Positions 16,227 through 24,704 are shown, counted from the stretch's first letter. The stretch: 64,000 nt of DNA from Malonomonas rubra DSM 5091 (GCF_900142125.1 NZ_FQZT01000003.1:1-64000), one strand, 5' to 3'. Made by a program: numbers and translations. The notes: generated by a model not told the origin, from the letters alone.

Positions 16227-17230
16227 GCATCAAAGTCGGTATCAACGGATTCGGCCGCATGGGTCGGCTGGCAGTGCGGGCTGCCTGGGAGTGGCCGGAA
16301 TTCGAAATTGTTCATATCAACGAGATCAAAGGGGGCGCCGAATGCGCTGCCCACCTGCTCGAATTCGACTCGGTCCATGGCCACTGGGACAAACAGATCG
16401 GCTTTAGCAACGACGCACTAACCATCGACGGCAAGAACATTGGTTTCAGCGAGCACAGCGCTCCGGGTGATGTTCCCTGGGATGAGCTGGGCGTCGATAT
16501 CGTCATCGAAGCCTCCGGCAAGTTCCGCACCACCGAACTGCTGCAGCCCTACTATGATCGCGGGGTGAAAAAAGTGATTGTCGCCGCCCCGGTCAAGCAG
16601 GGGGCACTGAACATCGTCATGGGTGTCAACGACCACCTTTACGATCCGGCCGAACACCACCTGCTGACCGCCGCTAGCTGCACCACCAACTGCCTGGCCC
16701 CGGTGGTCAAGGTGCTGCATGAAAAGATCGGCATCGAGCACGGCGTCATCACCACCATCCACGACGCCACCAACACCCAGGTTGTCATCGATGCACCGCA
16801 CAAGGATCTGCGCCGAGCGCGGGCGGCGAGCATGTCGCTGATCCCGACCACCACCGGCAGCGCCACCGCCATCACCCTGATCTACCCGGAGCTGAAAGGC
16901 AAGCTGAACGGCCACGCCATCCGCGTCCCGCTGCTGACCGGGTCGATAACCGATGCGGTGTTCGAGATGAAGCGCGAAATAACTGCCGAAGAGGTCAACC
17001 AACTGTTCCACGAAGCAGCTCAAGGTGAGTTAAAAGGCATTCTCGGAATCGAGGACCGTCCGCTGGTTTCCATCGATTTCAAGAGCGACACCCGCTCCGG
17101 CATCGTCGATGGCCCCAGCACCATGGTGGTCGACGGCAACCAGCTGAAAGTTTTCATCTGGTATGACAACGAAATGGGCTATGCCCACCGCATGATGGAA
17201 CTGTGCCGGAAGGTTGCTGTAAGCCTTTAA
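16223..17230 (+). CDS. ArsJ-associated glyceraldehyde-3-phosphate dehydrogenase
   Basis: The 335-residue protein has the NAD-binding [11 protein letters not shown] motif at the N-terminus, catalytic Cys153 in [11 protein letters not shown] and the general-base His180 in TTIHDATN. Known for ars-operon GAPDHs: with arsenate in place of phosphate they form the unstable 1-arseno-3-phosphoglycerate, which ArsJ exports. The adjacent arsJ gene supports that role over glycolysis. The start overlaps the rhodanese stop by 4 bp. A palindromic repeat, not a terminator, separates it from arsJ. Confidence 0.93.
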   Translation: MSIKVGINGFGRMGRLAVRAAWEWPEFEIVHINEIKGGAECAAHLLEFDSVHGHWDKQIGFSNDALTIDGKNIGFSEHSAPGDVPWDELGVDIVIEASGKFRTTELLQPYYDRGVKKVIVAAPVKQGALNIVMGVNDHLYDPAEHHLLTAASCTTNCLAPVVKVLHEKIGIEHGVITTIHDATNTQVVIDAPHKDLRRARAASMSLIPTTTGSATAITLIYPELKGKLNGHAIRVPLLTGSITDAVFEMKREITAEEVNQLFHEAAQGELKGILGIEDRPLVSIDFKSDTRSGIVDGPSTMVVDGNQLKVFIWYDNEMGYAHRMMELCRKVAVSL

Positions 17231-17245
17231 CCCGCACCTACAATT

Positions 17246-17340
17246 ATCCCCTCTCCCCATGGGAGAGGGCTAAGGTGAGGGGCGCTCAAATGCCCCCTCA
17301 TCCGGCCTTCGGCCACCTTCTCCCTTGGGGAGAAGGGAAT
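17246..17340. repeat. REP-like palindromic repeat between GAPDH and arsJ
   Basis: Two short palindromes, CCCTCTCCCCATGGGAGAGGG (near 17249-17269) and CCTTCTCCCTTGGGGAGAAGG (near 17317-17337), bracket a TGAGGGG / CCCCTCA pair (17275-17281 and 17294-17300). The whole region can fold into one large structure. This pattern is common in dispersed intergenic repeats. Here it interrupts what is otherwise one operon and may modulate arsJ expression. Confidence 0.7.
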
Positions 17341-17357
17341 TTTTCAGCGACGGACCC

Positions 17358-18569
17358 ATGACCGACATCAAAAACTACAGCCTCGTCACCGCTGCCTACT
17401 GGGGCTTCACCCTCACCGACGGCGCTCTGCGCATGCTGGTGTTGTTGCACTTTCACGACCTCGGCTACAGCGCAGTGCAGATCGCTTTTCTGTTTCTGCT
17501 TTACGAGTTCTGCGGTGTGCTCACCAACCTGATCGGTGGTTGGATCGGTTCGCACATGGGACTGAAGGTGACCCTGTTCAGCGGGCTGGCGTTGCAAATC
17601 GTGGCGCTTTTTGCCCTCGGCCTGCTTGATCCAGAGTGGCCGGCGTTGCTGTCAGTCTGCTTTGTCATGGGCCTGCAGGCACTCTCCGGCATCGCCAAAG
17701 ACCTGACCAAGATGAGCAGCAAAAGTGCCATAAAGGTGCTGGTGCCGGAAGATGCCGACAGCGCCCTGTTCAAATGGGTGGCGGTGCTGACCGGCTCGAA
17801 GAACGCGCTCAAAGGTGCCGGTTTCTTCCTTGGTGGTCTGCTGCTGACGCTGTTCGGTTTCCGTGTTTCTCTTTGGCTAATGTCGGCGGGACTGCTGCTG
17901 GTGCTAGCGGGGACGATGGTTTCACTGCCGGGTGAAATCGGCATGGCGAAAAAGAAAACCAAGTTCTCAGTCATTTTATCAAAAAGCCGCGACATCAACC
18001 TGCTCTCGGCAGCGCGCCTGTTCCTGTTCGGCTCACGCGATATCTGGTTCGTGGTCGGCCTGCCAGTGTTTCTTTCTGCCAGTCTCGGCTGGAGCCACAC
18101 CCAGGTCGGCGGCTTCCTCGCCCTCTGGGTGATCGGCTACGGCGGCGTGCAGGCACTGGCTCCGAAGCTGCTGAAAACGGTGCTCGGCGACGGCACACCG
18201 CGCGGTGGCACCGCCACTAACGGCGCTTTTGCCCTGGCCGGCCTGACCGTGCTGATCGCCATTGGCGTGATGCTCGGACTCTCCCCTTGGCTGACCGTGG
18301 TTGCCGGACTGGCGTTGTTCGGACTGATCTTTGCCGTCAACTCCTCAGTTCATTCCTACCTGATCCTGGCTTACACCGAAGCCGATCAGGCGGCGCTGAA
18401 TGTTGGCTTCTACTACATGGCCAACGCCGCCGGGCGGCTTGTCGGCACCCTGCTGTCGGGGATTGTTTTTCAACTGGCGGGGCTGGTCGGCTGTCTCTGG
18501 GTTTCGGCGGGGTTCGTACTGATTGCCGGGGGAATTTCTCTTTTTCTGCCACAAGGCAAGCAAGCATAA
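17358..18569 (+). CDS. arsJ: Organoarsenical efflux MFS transporter ArsJ
   Basis: The 403-residue, roughly 12-helix major facilitator protein has the N-terminal segment VTAAYWGFTLTDGALRML and GYSAVQIAFLFLLYEF, both typical of ArsJ. ArsJ exports 1-arseno-3-phosphoglycerate, removing arsenate as it is incorporated by the partner GAPDH encoded upstream. The start ATG 17358 is chosen because the upstream in-frame extension runs into the palindromic repeat; the ribosome site is weak. No arsC or acr3/arsB gene occurs in the window, so arsenate export here does not rely on reduction. Confidence 0.93.
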   Translation: MTDIKNYSLVTAAYWGFTLTDGALRMLVLLHFHDLGYSAVQIAFLFLLYEFCGVLTNLIGGWIGSHMGLKVTLFSGLALQIVALFALGLLDPEWPALLSVCFVMGLQALSGIAKDLTKMSSKSAIKVLVPEDADSALFKWVAVLTGSKNALKGAGFFLGGLLLTLFGFRVSLWLMSAGLLLVLAGTMVSLPGEIGMAKKKTKFSVILSKSRDINLLSAARLFLFGSRDIWFVVGLPVFLSASLGWSHTQVGGFLALWVIGYGGVQALAPKLLKTVLGDGTPRGGTATNGAFALAGLTVLIAIGVMLGLSPWLTVVAGLALFGLIFAVNSSVHSYLILAYTEADQAALNVGFYYMANAAGRLVGTLLSGIVFQLAGLVGCLWVSAGFVLIAGGISLFLPQGKQA

Positions 18570-18611
18570 TTGCCGCTTGCCTTTTTCCGCTAACAGGCGC
18601 AGATTCCCCGG

Positions 18612-19520
18612 ATGCCAAACAGCAATCCCGACAATTCTCGGCAAGATGTCCTTTACGGCATCATTGCCTACACCATCTGGGGCTCTTTTCCGGTCTTCTT
18701 CAAAGCGCTGCACGGTGCGGCACCGCTGGAGATTGTCAGCCACCGGATTTTCTGGTCGGCGGTATTCCTCTGCGGCTTGCTGATTTTCAGGCACCAGTTC
18801 AGCAGTATCCTGACAACCATCAGGGATCGAGGGACACTACTGACTCTGTTCATATCAACCCTGCTGATCTCGGGAAACTGGCTGACCTTCCTGTTTGCCA
18901 TTGAACGCGGCGAAGTGCTGCAATCAAGTCTCGCCTACTTCATCACGCCGCTGATCAGCGTCCTGCTCGGTTTCATTTTCCTGCGGGAACGACTCAATCG
19001 ATGGCAAACCTTAAGTTTGCTGCTGGCAACCGCCGGTGTTTTCAACCTGACGTTCCAACACGGCCAGATTCCCTGGCTGGCGCTGATAATGGCATTCTCT
19101 TTCGGCTGCTACGGGCTACTGCGCAAACTGGCCCGAGTTGACGCGACCGTCGGTCTGACCGTCGAGACCAGTCTGCTGGCACCAATCGCCCTCTGCTACA
19201 TCATTTTCCTCGGCAACGGTCTACAGGGACACTTCCTTAGCGGAGAGATACGACTCGACATCCTGTTGCCGCTCTCCGGCGTCGTCACGGCCATCCCGCT
19301 ACTGCTGTTCGTCGCCGCCGCCCGGCGGCTGCAGCTGACCACCATCGGCTTTCTGCAATATATCACCCCCAGCCTGCACTTTCTGCTTGCCATCGGCGTC
19401 TACCGGGAACCCTTCTCCTCCAGTCAACTCACCAGTTTCCTGTTCATCTGGGCAGGGCTTGCGGTTTATTCAGCCAATGCGATTCTCAGCAGTCGAGCCA
19501 AAAGAGCGGCCGCTGTTTAA
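18612..19520 (+). CDS. rarD: RarD-type EamA transporter
   Basis: The 302-residue DMT protein has ten helices. GIIAYTIWGSFPVFFKAL near the start, EIVSHRIFWS and the FLQYITPSLHFLLAI segment near 250-265 are hallmarks of RarD. RarD proteins were first linked to chloramphenicol resistance; the physiological substrate is unknown. It lies 42 bp after arsJ on the same strand, so read-through from the arsenic operon is possible, but no ars role is known. It overlaps the convergent downstream gene by 4 bp. Confidence 0.92.
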   Translation: MPNSNPDNSRQDVLYGIIAYTIWGSFPVFFKALHGAAPLEIVSHRIFWSAVFLCGLLIFRHQFSSILTTIRDRGTLLTLFISTLLISGNWLTFLFAIERGEVLQSSLAYFITPLISVLLGFIFLRERLNRWQTLSLLLATAGVFNLTFQHGQIPWLALIMAFSFGCYGLLRKLARVDATVGLTVETSLLAPIALCYIIFLGNGLQGHFLSGEIRLDILLPLSGVVTAIPLLLFVAAARRLQLTTIGFLQYITPSLHFLLAIGVYREPFSSSQLTSFLFIWAGLAVYSANAILSSRAKRAAAV

Positions 19521-20716
19521 TCAGCAGGGGCGATATCCCCTTTCAATTTGAGATATTGCCGGTAGATCATCGAAAAAAGAATCACCACATCGAGCAGCAT
19601 AAACAGCAGAGCCACAGCCTGGGTCGCCGTGTAGGCAAGGGCATGCTTGTAGACAAAGGTGGTCAGCACCCCATAAGCGACCATCGGACAGATCAGGCCC
19701 CACTGCGATTCGTCGAAATACTGCATGCTGAACAGGTTGTTCTTGAAATAATCACGCAGCATGAAGAGGCCGAGCAAAAGGTACCAGGTCATCAGCGCGA
19801 TGCCGGTTGAGACGACCATTGCAAAAACGGCATCCGGCAGCTTGGTGTGAAATTTGTGCTGGAAGTAGTAGCCATAACGCAGCAGCGAAATCGTCAGCAG
19901 GGTAATAATCGGCATGACGATGAAAAACGCCGGCAGAAATTCAATCTTCTGCGGCAGGCCGCTGGCGTAGTGCGAGCGGAACAGGCTGAAAACTTTCACC
20001 AGTAAGAGGAAAAATGCCATCGTGAAAAGAACCAGCGACAGGATAAAAACAAAATCCGCCAACCCACCATGGGCCAGATAAGCGATACCGGTCCCCGTCA
20101 CTGCGGTCATCCCCATGGCGAAAGGCACCAGCAACCAGCCGAAGTGCATCTTGTCGACATCAAAGCCCTTCTGCAGCGCGATGGCCTGCAGGCGGATGGC
20201 GGTCAGCAAGGTCCAGAGCCAGAGGAGAAAATAGACGGCCGAAGCGATCGGCAGCAGCATCTCCATGTTCTCACGCATCCAGGGGACAAAGACATAGCCG
20301 AGAACCAGAGACACGTTAAACGCCATGCCGGAAGCGAGAACCGGCGAGATCAGCACCGAGTTACGTGACGTATCGTTGAGCAGCTCGCGGTACTTTTCCG
20401 GGTAAAGCTTACGCCAGCGATAATAGAGCCAGAAGCAGCCGATCAGGGCGACAATATGCAGGGCCCCGAAAAACAGCATGTGCCCCTTCATATAATTGGC
20501 CAGAAACGTCATCCCGCCCCCCACCTTTGCGGCGAAATCATTGATGACTTCGAGGTAAAGCATCCCCTTCATCGGCGGGTTTCGCTCCAAGGTGTTATTG
20601 AGAAAAGCGAAACCGGCGACAGATGTGCCACCGAAACCAAGGGCCATGATGAACCAGAGCATGTTGAAACGCTCAATCAGTGGGGAAACTTTCTGCGTTG
20701 TTGTTCTGTTTGTCAT
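19517..20716 (-). CDS. Ten-helix membrane protein, function not assigned
   Basis: The 399-residue protein is almost entirely membrane-embedded, with about ten hydrophobic helices. The first is LWFIMALGFGGTSVAGFAF near 18-38 and the last is AVALLFMLLDVVILFSMIY near 370-390. Helix number and the loop H-F-G-W-L-L-V-P-F-A-M-G recall the tellurite-resistance/dicarboxylate and SLAC1 anion-channel group, or a TsoY-type membrane protein, but I cannot confirm either. No catalytic motif or haem site is evident. ATG 20716 has GAGG upstream. It is monocistronic and overlaps the convergent rarD stop by 4 bp. Confidence 0.6.
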   Translation of the reverse strand: MTNRTTTQKVSPLIERFNMLWFIMALGFGGTSVAGFAFLNNTLERNPPMKGMLYLEVINDFAAKVGGGMTFLANYMKGHMLFFGALHIVALIGCFWLYYRWRKLYPEKYRELLNDTSRNSVLISPVLASGMAFNVSLVLGYVFVPWMRENMEMLLPIASAVYFLLWLWTLLTAIRLQAIALQKGFDVDKMHFGWLLVPFAMGMTAVTGTGIAYLAHGGLADFVFILSLVLFTMAFFLLLVKVFSLFRSHYASGLPQKIEFLPAFFIVMPIITLLTISLLRYGYYFQHKFHTKLPDAVFAMVVSTGIALMTWYLLLGLFMLRDYFKNNLFSMQYFDESQWGLICPMVAYGVLTTFVYKHALAYTATQAVALLFMLLDVVILFSMIYRQYLKLKGDIAPAD

Positions 20717-20887
20717 ATCGCCTCACATTTTTTTACATGGAATTTATTGCAAAATCATCGGAAGAACTTTGAGGGACAAAACTACAGCATATACATTCGA
20801 GAATCAATATATTTATATCAACCAAGTCCTCAGGTTCTGTCAAGATCGGCAAACTGAGGAAAACCGCTTATTTCAACCAGCTGGAAA

Positions 20888-20908
20888 TTCCCGGTACAAA
20901 ACCGGGAA
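20888..20908. other. Perfect 8-bp hairpin upstream of the DUF2845 gene
   Basis: TTCCCGGT, ACAAA and ACCGGGAA form a perfect stem-loop 45 bp upstream of ATG 20953. There is no T-tract. It may lie in the 5' leader or act as an operator. The rest of the 236-bp gap is AT-rich and shows nothing else clear. Confidence 0.4.
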
Positions 20909-20952
20909 ACTTAGCAGTATACTTTCCGTGACAAACCAACACGGAGCCCCGA

Positions 20953-21255
20953 ATGAAAACTGCTTTTTTCTACATCCTGACTGCTGTTGTCCTGAGTCTG
21001 CCGGCAACAGATTCCTTTGCCCTGCGCTGTGGCAGCAAACTTGTCGCTGAGGGCGATTACAAATACAAAGTCCTGCTTGCCTGCGGCCCACCGGTTTCGC
21101 GGGAAGTGATCGGCTACATCGACCGCGAGCAGCGTGACGAGCGGATTCGGGTGATGAAAATCGAGGAATGGATCATTAAATCGAATAATGTCTATTATCG
21201 CCTGGAATTTGAGGGCAATGTGCTGGTGAATGTGGACTGGGTCGATCGCCAGTAA
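20953..21255 (+). CDS. Secreted DUF2845 protein
   Basis: The 100-residue precursor has a signal peptide ending near SFA. The mature part begins LRCGSKLVAEGDYKYKVLLACGPP, the DUF2845 signature with two cysteines that could form a disulfide, and ends VLVNVDWVDRQ. The family is small periplasmic proteins of unknown function, common in proteobacteria. It is monocistronic, converging on the NifU-Mrp gene. Confidence 0.85.
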   Translation: MKTAFFYILTAVVLSLPATDSFALRCGSKLVAEGDYKYKVLLACGPPVSREVIGYIDREQRDERIRVMKIEEWIIKSNNVYYRLEFEGNVLVNVDWVDRQ

Positions 21256-21268
21256 ATTTGACAACACA

Positions 21269-21299
21269 GCCATCCAGGCCGGGCTTCAGCCCGGATGGC
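21269..21299. other. Imperfect hairpin between convergent genes
   Basis: GCCATCC-AGG-CCGGGC and GCCCGG-ATGGC pair around TTCA. The structure sits between two convergent stops and could end transcription both ways, but neither side has a T-tract, so a canonical terminator is not claimed. Confidence 0.4.
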
Positions 21300-21315
21300 C
21301 ATCCCCCTCCCAGGG

Positions 21316-22566
21316 TTATCCGTTTTCAGCTTTATCCAGATTATGCTTCTGGTTCAACCCGGCGATCGGCTGCATGATGTCGCGCATAATTTCCGCCGTT
21401 GCGGACTCCGCGTGATGACGAACAAATGGAGTTCCACTGTCGCCAGCAACAGCGACCCTAGGGTCGATTGGCAGGGAGCCGAGGAACGGAACTTTCATAT
21501 CGCTGGCAATTTTAGCCCCACCGCCGGAGGACAGAATATGCGTAATTTCACCACACTTGGGACAGACAAAACCGTTCATGTTCTCGACCACACCGAGAAC
21601 GGGCACATCCAATTGACGACAGAAAGTAATCGACTTACGCACATCAACCGCAGCCACTTTTTGCGGCGTTGTCACAATCACCGCCCCATCCAGTGAGCCG
21701 ATCAACTGACAGACCGACAGAGGCTCATCCCCGGTTCCCGGAGGCGAATCGATAATTAGGTAATCGAGATCGCCCCAAACGACATCTTTCAGAAACTGCT
21801 CAATCACTCCCATTTTCCGTGGCCCGCGCCAGATTACAGCATCATCTTGATTTGTCAGCAGAAAACCGACCGACATCACTTTCAGACCATCGCAATCGAT
21901 CGGCAATAAACCGTCGGCATTGCCATCAAGCAGTTTCCCTTCGACACCGAGCATGGTCGGAACACTCGGGCCATGGATATCAACATCGAGCAGACCGACT
22001 TTATTCCCGGCCTCACGCAGCGCCATTGCCAGGTTAACAGCGACTGTACTCTTGCCGACACCTCCCTTGCCGGACAGGACAGCGGTCTTGTGTTTGATGC
22101 GGCCGAGCCGGGCCTGCAGCCGATCCTGTGACTCCTGCATGTCATTCTGCTTCTGCGGGCTTTGATTTGAAGGACAAGCCGCTCCGCGCTGCTGCTGATA
22201 GTTTCGACAGGCTGCTGTTAAACTTTCTACTGCCAGCAAAGCACAATGTTCTGCGGCCTGCGGAACCTCCCCCAGAGCATCGAGAATATCCTCTGCCTGC
22301 AGTTCTTTCACTTTTTTCATCGGTTTGCCCTCGGCAAGAACCGTCAGCATGCCGCCACATGCGCGGGATGGTGCGCAGCCATCCGTCGCAAACGCTGCTT
22401 TCTTCAGCACACCCTCCTGCACGAAAAGCCAGAATTCCATTGTGTCGCCACAGTCGCCTTTGACTTTGGCATAAGCATTAAATACATTGAGAGGCCCCAC
22501 ATTGCGTGGGTTGTTCGCATATTCACAAGCGATGGGGGAATATCCCTCCAGTCCTTCTACAGCCAT
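21316..22566 (-). CDS. NifU-like scaffold fused to Mrp/NBP35-type ATPase
   Basis: The protein has 416 residues from ATG 22566, nine bases after AGGAGG; an ATG three codons upstream abuts that site. Residues about 10-125 form an IscU/NifU-like domain keeping the three cluster cysteines (Cys39 in DCGD, Cys64 in DGCAPS, Cys108 in EHCALL). A linker of about 30 residues leads to an Mrp ATPase with GKGGVGKS at 166-173, IIDSPPGTGDE near 271-281 and the Fe-S pair CPKC at 335-338. It should assemble and transfer Fe-S clusters using ATP. It is the last gene of the sigma-54 operon. Confidence 0.92.
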   Translation of the reverse strand: MAVEGLEGYSPIACEYANNPRNVGPLNVFNAYAKVKGDCGDTMEFWLFVQEGVLKKAAFATDGCAPSRACGGMLTVLAEGKPMKKVKELQAEDILDALGEVPQAAEHCALLAVESLTAACRNYQQQRGAACPSNQSPQKQNDMQESQDRLQARLGRIKHKTAVLSGKGGVGKSTVAVNLAMALREAGNKVGLLDVDIHGPSVPTMLGVEGKLLDGNADGLLPIDCDGLKVMSVGFLLTNQDDAVIWRGPRKMGVIEQFLKDVVWGDLDYLIIDSPPGTGDEPLSVCQLIGSLDGAVIVTTPQKVAAVDVRKSITFCRQLDVPVLGVVENMNGFVCPKCGEITHILSSGGGAKIASDMKVPFLGSLPIDPRVAVAGDSGTPFVRHHAESATAEIMRDIMQPIAGLNQKHNLDKAENG

Positions 22567-22594
22567 TTCTATCATCCTCCTGATTATTACGGCA

Positions 22595-23593
22595 TTACAC
22601 CCGGCAGGCCGATTGGCCAGACAAAACTTCGTACTGCTGTTCGTGTTCAACAGCGGAATAAAACAAATGGTCATCGCGCATGCTGGTTGTCAGCTTGCCC
22701 ACTTTGTACAGATCAGAAAGGAGCTTGAGCGCTTCCATATTGTGGATGCCCAAGCCCGCAGCGACATCCTGAGACGTGCAGGGGCGACGACTGAGCAGAG
22801 CCAGCACTTCTGCTTCGCGCACCGGAGACAGTCCAAGCGGCTGCACCACCTGCGGCAGGGGATCGCTGATAATTTCGCAGTTGCCGGGGAAAAGTTTGGC
22901 GAATTTTTCCAGCTGCGCCTTGGCAACCGGAAAAGCGAAGTTCTCCACCGGTGGCCGGTCAACGCTGTTCAGCTGCACCCTGGTTGCACCGATCCGGCCA
23001 CTGAGCTCTGCGATTTTCATGACTTCCGACTCAATTCCCGTCACCCCGGCAAGTAACAAGACTTCCAGATGAATTTCACCTTCGAATCGTTGAGCAAAAG
23101 TGACCAGTCCATCGACCATCTGCTCGAAAGACAGCTCTTTTTGGGGCCGGTTCACGTAACGGAACAACGCACTGCTGCCGGCATCGAGAGAGGGAACAAC
23201 CAGATCGGCCTGCATCAACTCATCCTGCACGTCAGGCATCCACAGCAGAGACCCGTTGGTCAGGACCGCGACCGGAATATCGGTCAGCTGCTTTATCTCT
23301 CTGATCAAAACACCCAGATCCGAATTCAACGTTGGCTCTCCGGAACCGGCCAGACTGATATAGTCGGGCCGAGCACCGGCTGCCAGTTTCCGCTTCAGTT
23401 CCTCGACAATTTTTTCAGCCGGGACGTAACGCCGTCGCCTGAGGGTCAAATCGGTAGTGCGCCCAAGCTGGCAGTAAATACAGTCGTACGAGCAGACTTT
23501 ATAAGGCACCATATCGATTCCGAGGGAACGCCCAAGCCGGCGAGACGGTACCGGCCCGTATAAATAGGTGTATCCATCTTCTTTTTTCGTCAT
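22595..23593 (-). CDS. Radical SAM protein with C-terminal winged-helix-like tail
   Basis: The 332-residue protein starts YLYGPVPSRRLGRSLGID and has the radical-SAM cluster motif CSYDCIYCQLG, followed by SLAGSGEPTLN for SAM binding. The last 80 residues (VREAEVLALLSRRP...) look like a small winged helix. It resembles the COG0731-type enzymes; the substrate is unknown. It lies 28 bp before the NifU-Mrp gene and 132 bp after the DUF5320 gene. Co-occurrence with NifX-like and Mrp proteins suggests metal-cofactor or Fe-S work (inference). Confidence 0.9.
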   Translation of the reverse strand: MTKKEDGYTYLYGPVPSRRLGRSLGIDMVPYKVCSYDCIYCQLGRTTDLTLRRRRYVPAEKIVEELKRKLAAGARPDYISLAGSGEPTLNSDLGVLIREIKQLTDIPVAVLTNGSLLWMPDVQDELMQADLVVPSLDAGSSALFRYVNRPQKELSFEQMVDGLVTFAQRFEGEIHLEVLLLAGVTGIESEVMKIAELSGRIGATRVQLNSVDRPPVENFAFPVAKAQLEKFAKLFPGNCEIISDPLPQVVQPLGLSPVREAEVLALLSRRPCTSQDVAAGLGIHNMEALKLLSDLYKVGKLTTSMRDDHLFYSAVEHEQQYEVLSGQSACRV

Positions 23594-23725
23594 ATCTGCA
23601 CTCCCTCACAATATCGCGCCTTCCGCTGCGTCTCTGGGTCTGCAACGAAAGGCACGTTTTTTTGACTGGCTAACATCCGGGACACTTCACCAGCATTTCA
23701 TTTCTGCCACGAATCGATCAGCCGG

Positions 23726-24064
23726 TTATGCTTCGGTATCTTTCTCGACATCAGCCAGTCTCTTTTTAACTATCGCTAACTCCTCTTCCAAGGCCGCAGC
23801 CTGATTTTCCAGTGCCTGCGCTTCCAATTCCGGGGAAGCGACAACGTCCCATCCACTGCTTCGCCAACCGGGCTGACCAGTGGCATAAAACATGTTGCGC
23901 CGGCCCCGACCGCCAAAAGCGTTGCGTCCACCTCGAACGCCGCCACACTGCCAACCACGGCCTGCGACAATTCCGCCAGCTGTTCGTTTACTTCCGCAGT
24001 ATCCTGCGCCCAACCCGGTCATTGCTCCCATTCCTTCTGGTCCTGTTCTGTCTCTTCCAGGCAT
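23726..24064 (-). CDS. DUF5320 small Gly/Arg-rich protein
   Basis: The 112-residue protein has the N-terminal PGRDRTGPEGMGAMTGLGAGYC motif of DUF5320, a Gly/Arg-rich middle and a C-terminal coiled coil (LENQAAALEEELAIVKKRLADVE). The family is found next to NifX-like and Mrp genes in anaerobes and has no known activity. AAAGGAG precedes ATG 24064. It starts 12 bp after the NifX-like gene. Confidence 0.88.
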   Translation of the reverse strand: MPGRDRTGPEGMGAMTGLGAGYCGSKRTAGGIVAGRGWQCGGVRGGRNAFGGRGRRNMFYATGQPGWRSSGWDVVASPELEAQALENQAAALEEELAIVKKRLADVEKDTEA

Positions 24065-24076
24065 AACGATCTCCTT

Positions 24077-24499
24077 TCATCTCCAAAATGTGTTTTCTCG
24101 GCCTCTTCTCATTCCGAGTCCCTTCGACTGGCGCATATTTCGCCCTTTTCCTGTTCCACCGGAGCAGCGGCAACCTGGCATCCTGAAATCTTCCGTTTCC
24201 AGCCGATTTTCCTGCCAACCTTGCAGCACCTGCTGCAACTCCCCTGCGACAAAAGGAATAACCTGAACACCGTAAGCGCTGATCATGTTTTGCAGCGGTT
24301 TTGAGATCGCCCCACAAACCAGCGCGTTAACTCCCAGTTCAACCAGCTGCATACAGCGCTGGGCAGGGGTTGCCGCAGCCAGGGTCAGTCTTTCCCGGGC
24401 GACAATGCGCCCCATCTCAGTCTCCACCAGCAATATTCGGCGGCTGTTATCAAAAACCGGTGAGATGCGCTGATCCCAGTATGAGAATGCGACTTTCAT
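24077..24499 (-). CDS. NifX/NifB-type dinitrogenase cofactor-binding domain protein
   Basis: The 140-residue protein begins MKVAFSYWDQRISPVFDNS, typical of the small NifX/NafY-like (Nitro_FeMo-Co) domain, and contains VNALVCGAISKP and GWQENRL. The C-terminal tail has a FRMPGCRC cysteine motif and basic residues. Such stand-alone proteins bind Fe-S or metal cofactors and also occur outside nitrogen fixation; no nif genes are nearby. It is the first gene of the operon, 41 bases after the predicted sigma-54 start site. Confidence 0.9.
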   Translation of the reverse strand: MKVAFSYWDQRISPVFDNSRRILLVETEMGRIVARERLTLAAATPAQRCMQLVELGVNALVCGAISKPLQNMISAYGVQVIPFVAGELQQVLQGWQENRLETEDFRMPGCRCSGGTGKGRNMRQSKGLGMRRGRENTFWR

Positions 24500-24549
24500 T
24501 CAGGTTGCTCCTTTTCCACCGCCCGATTTTCTGCTGCTACGGTTTTAAA

Positions 24550-24568
24550 GAGCAAAAGAAGAGCCAAC
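24550..24568 (-). promoter_or_regulatory. Sigma-54 promoter of the NifX-DUF5320-SAM-Mrp operon
   Basis: On the minus strand the site reads TTGGCTCTTCTTTTGCTC. GG at 24564-24565 and GC at 24552-24553 are 10 bases apart with TTGGC and TTTGCT contexts. The predicted transcript starts near 24541. The adjacent upstream gene encodes a sigma-54 activator. Confidence 0.75.
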
Positions 24569-24704
24569 TTGAAAAAAGCGCTCAACCAATCATAAACACT
24601 TGTAATAAAAGAGATATTCAGAGAAAGGCGAGAGAAGAATGAAAGCCACTTGACTGCATATTTGCAACCCTACTGGACAAACAGAGGTGCAAAAAAGCGA
24701 CCCT

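Noticed and set aside
21269-21299. A rho-independent terminator
   Set aside because: A hairpin is present but there is no T-tract on either side; listed only as a hairpin.
24077-24499. A nitrogen-fixation gene cluster
   Set aside because: The NifX-like domain alone is not enough; nifH, nifD, nifK, nifE, nifN and nifB are absent from the window.
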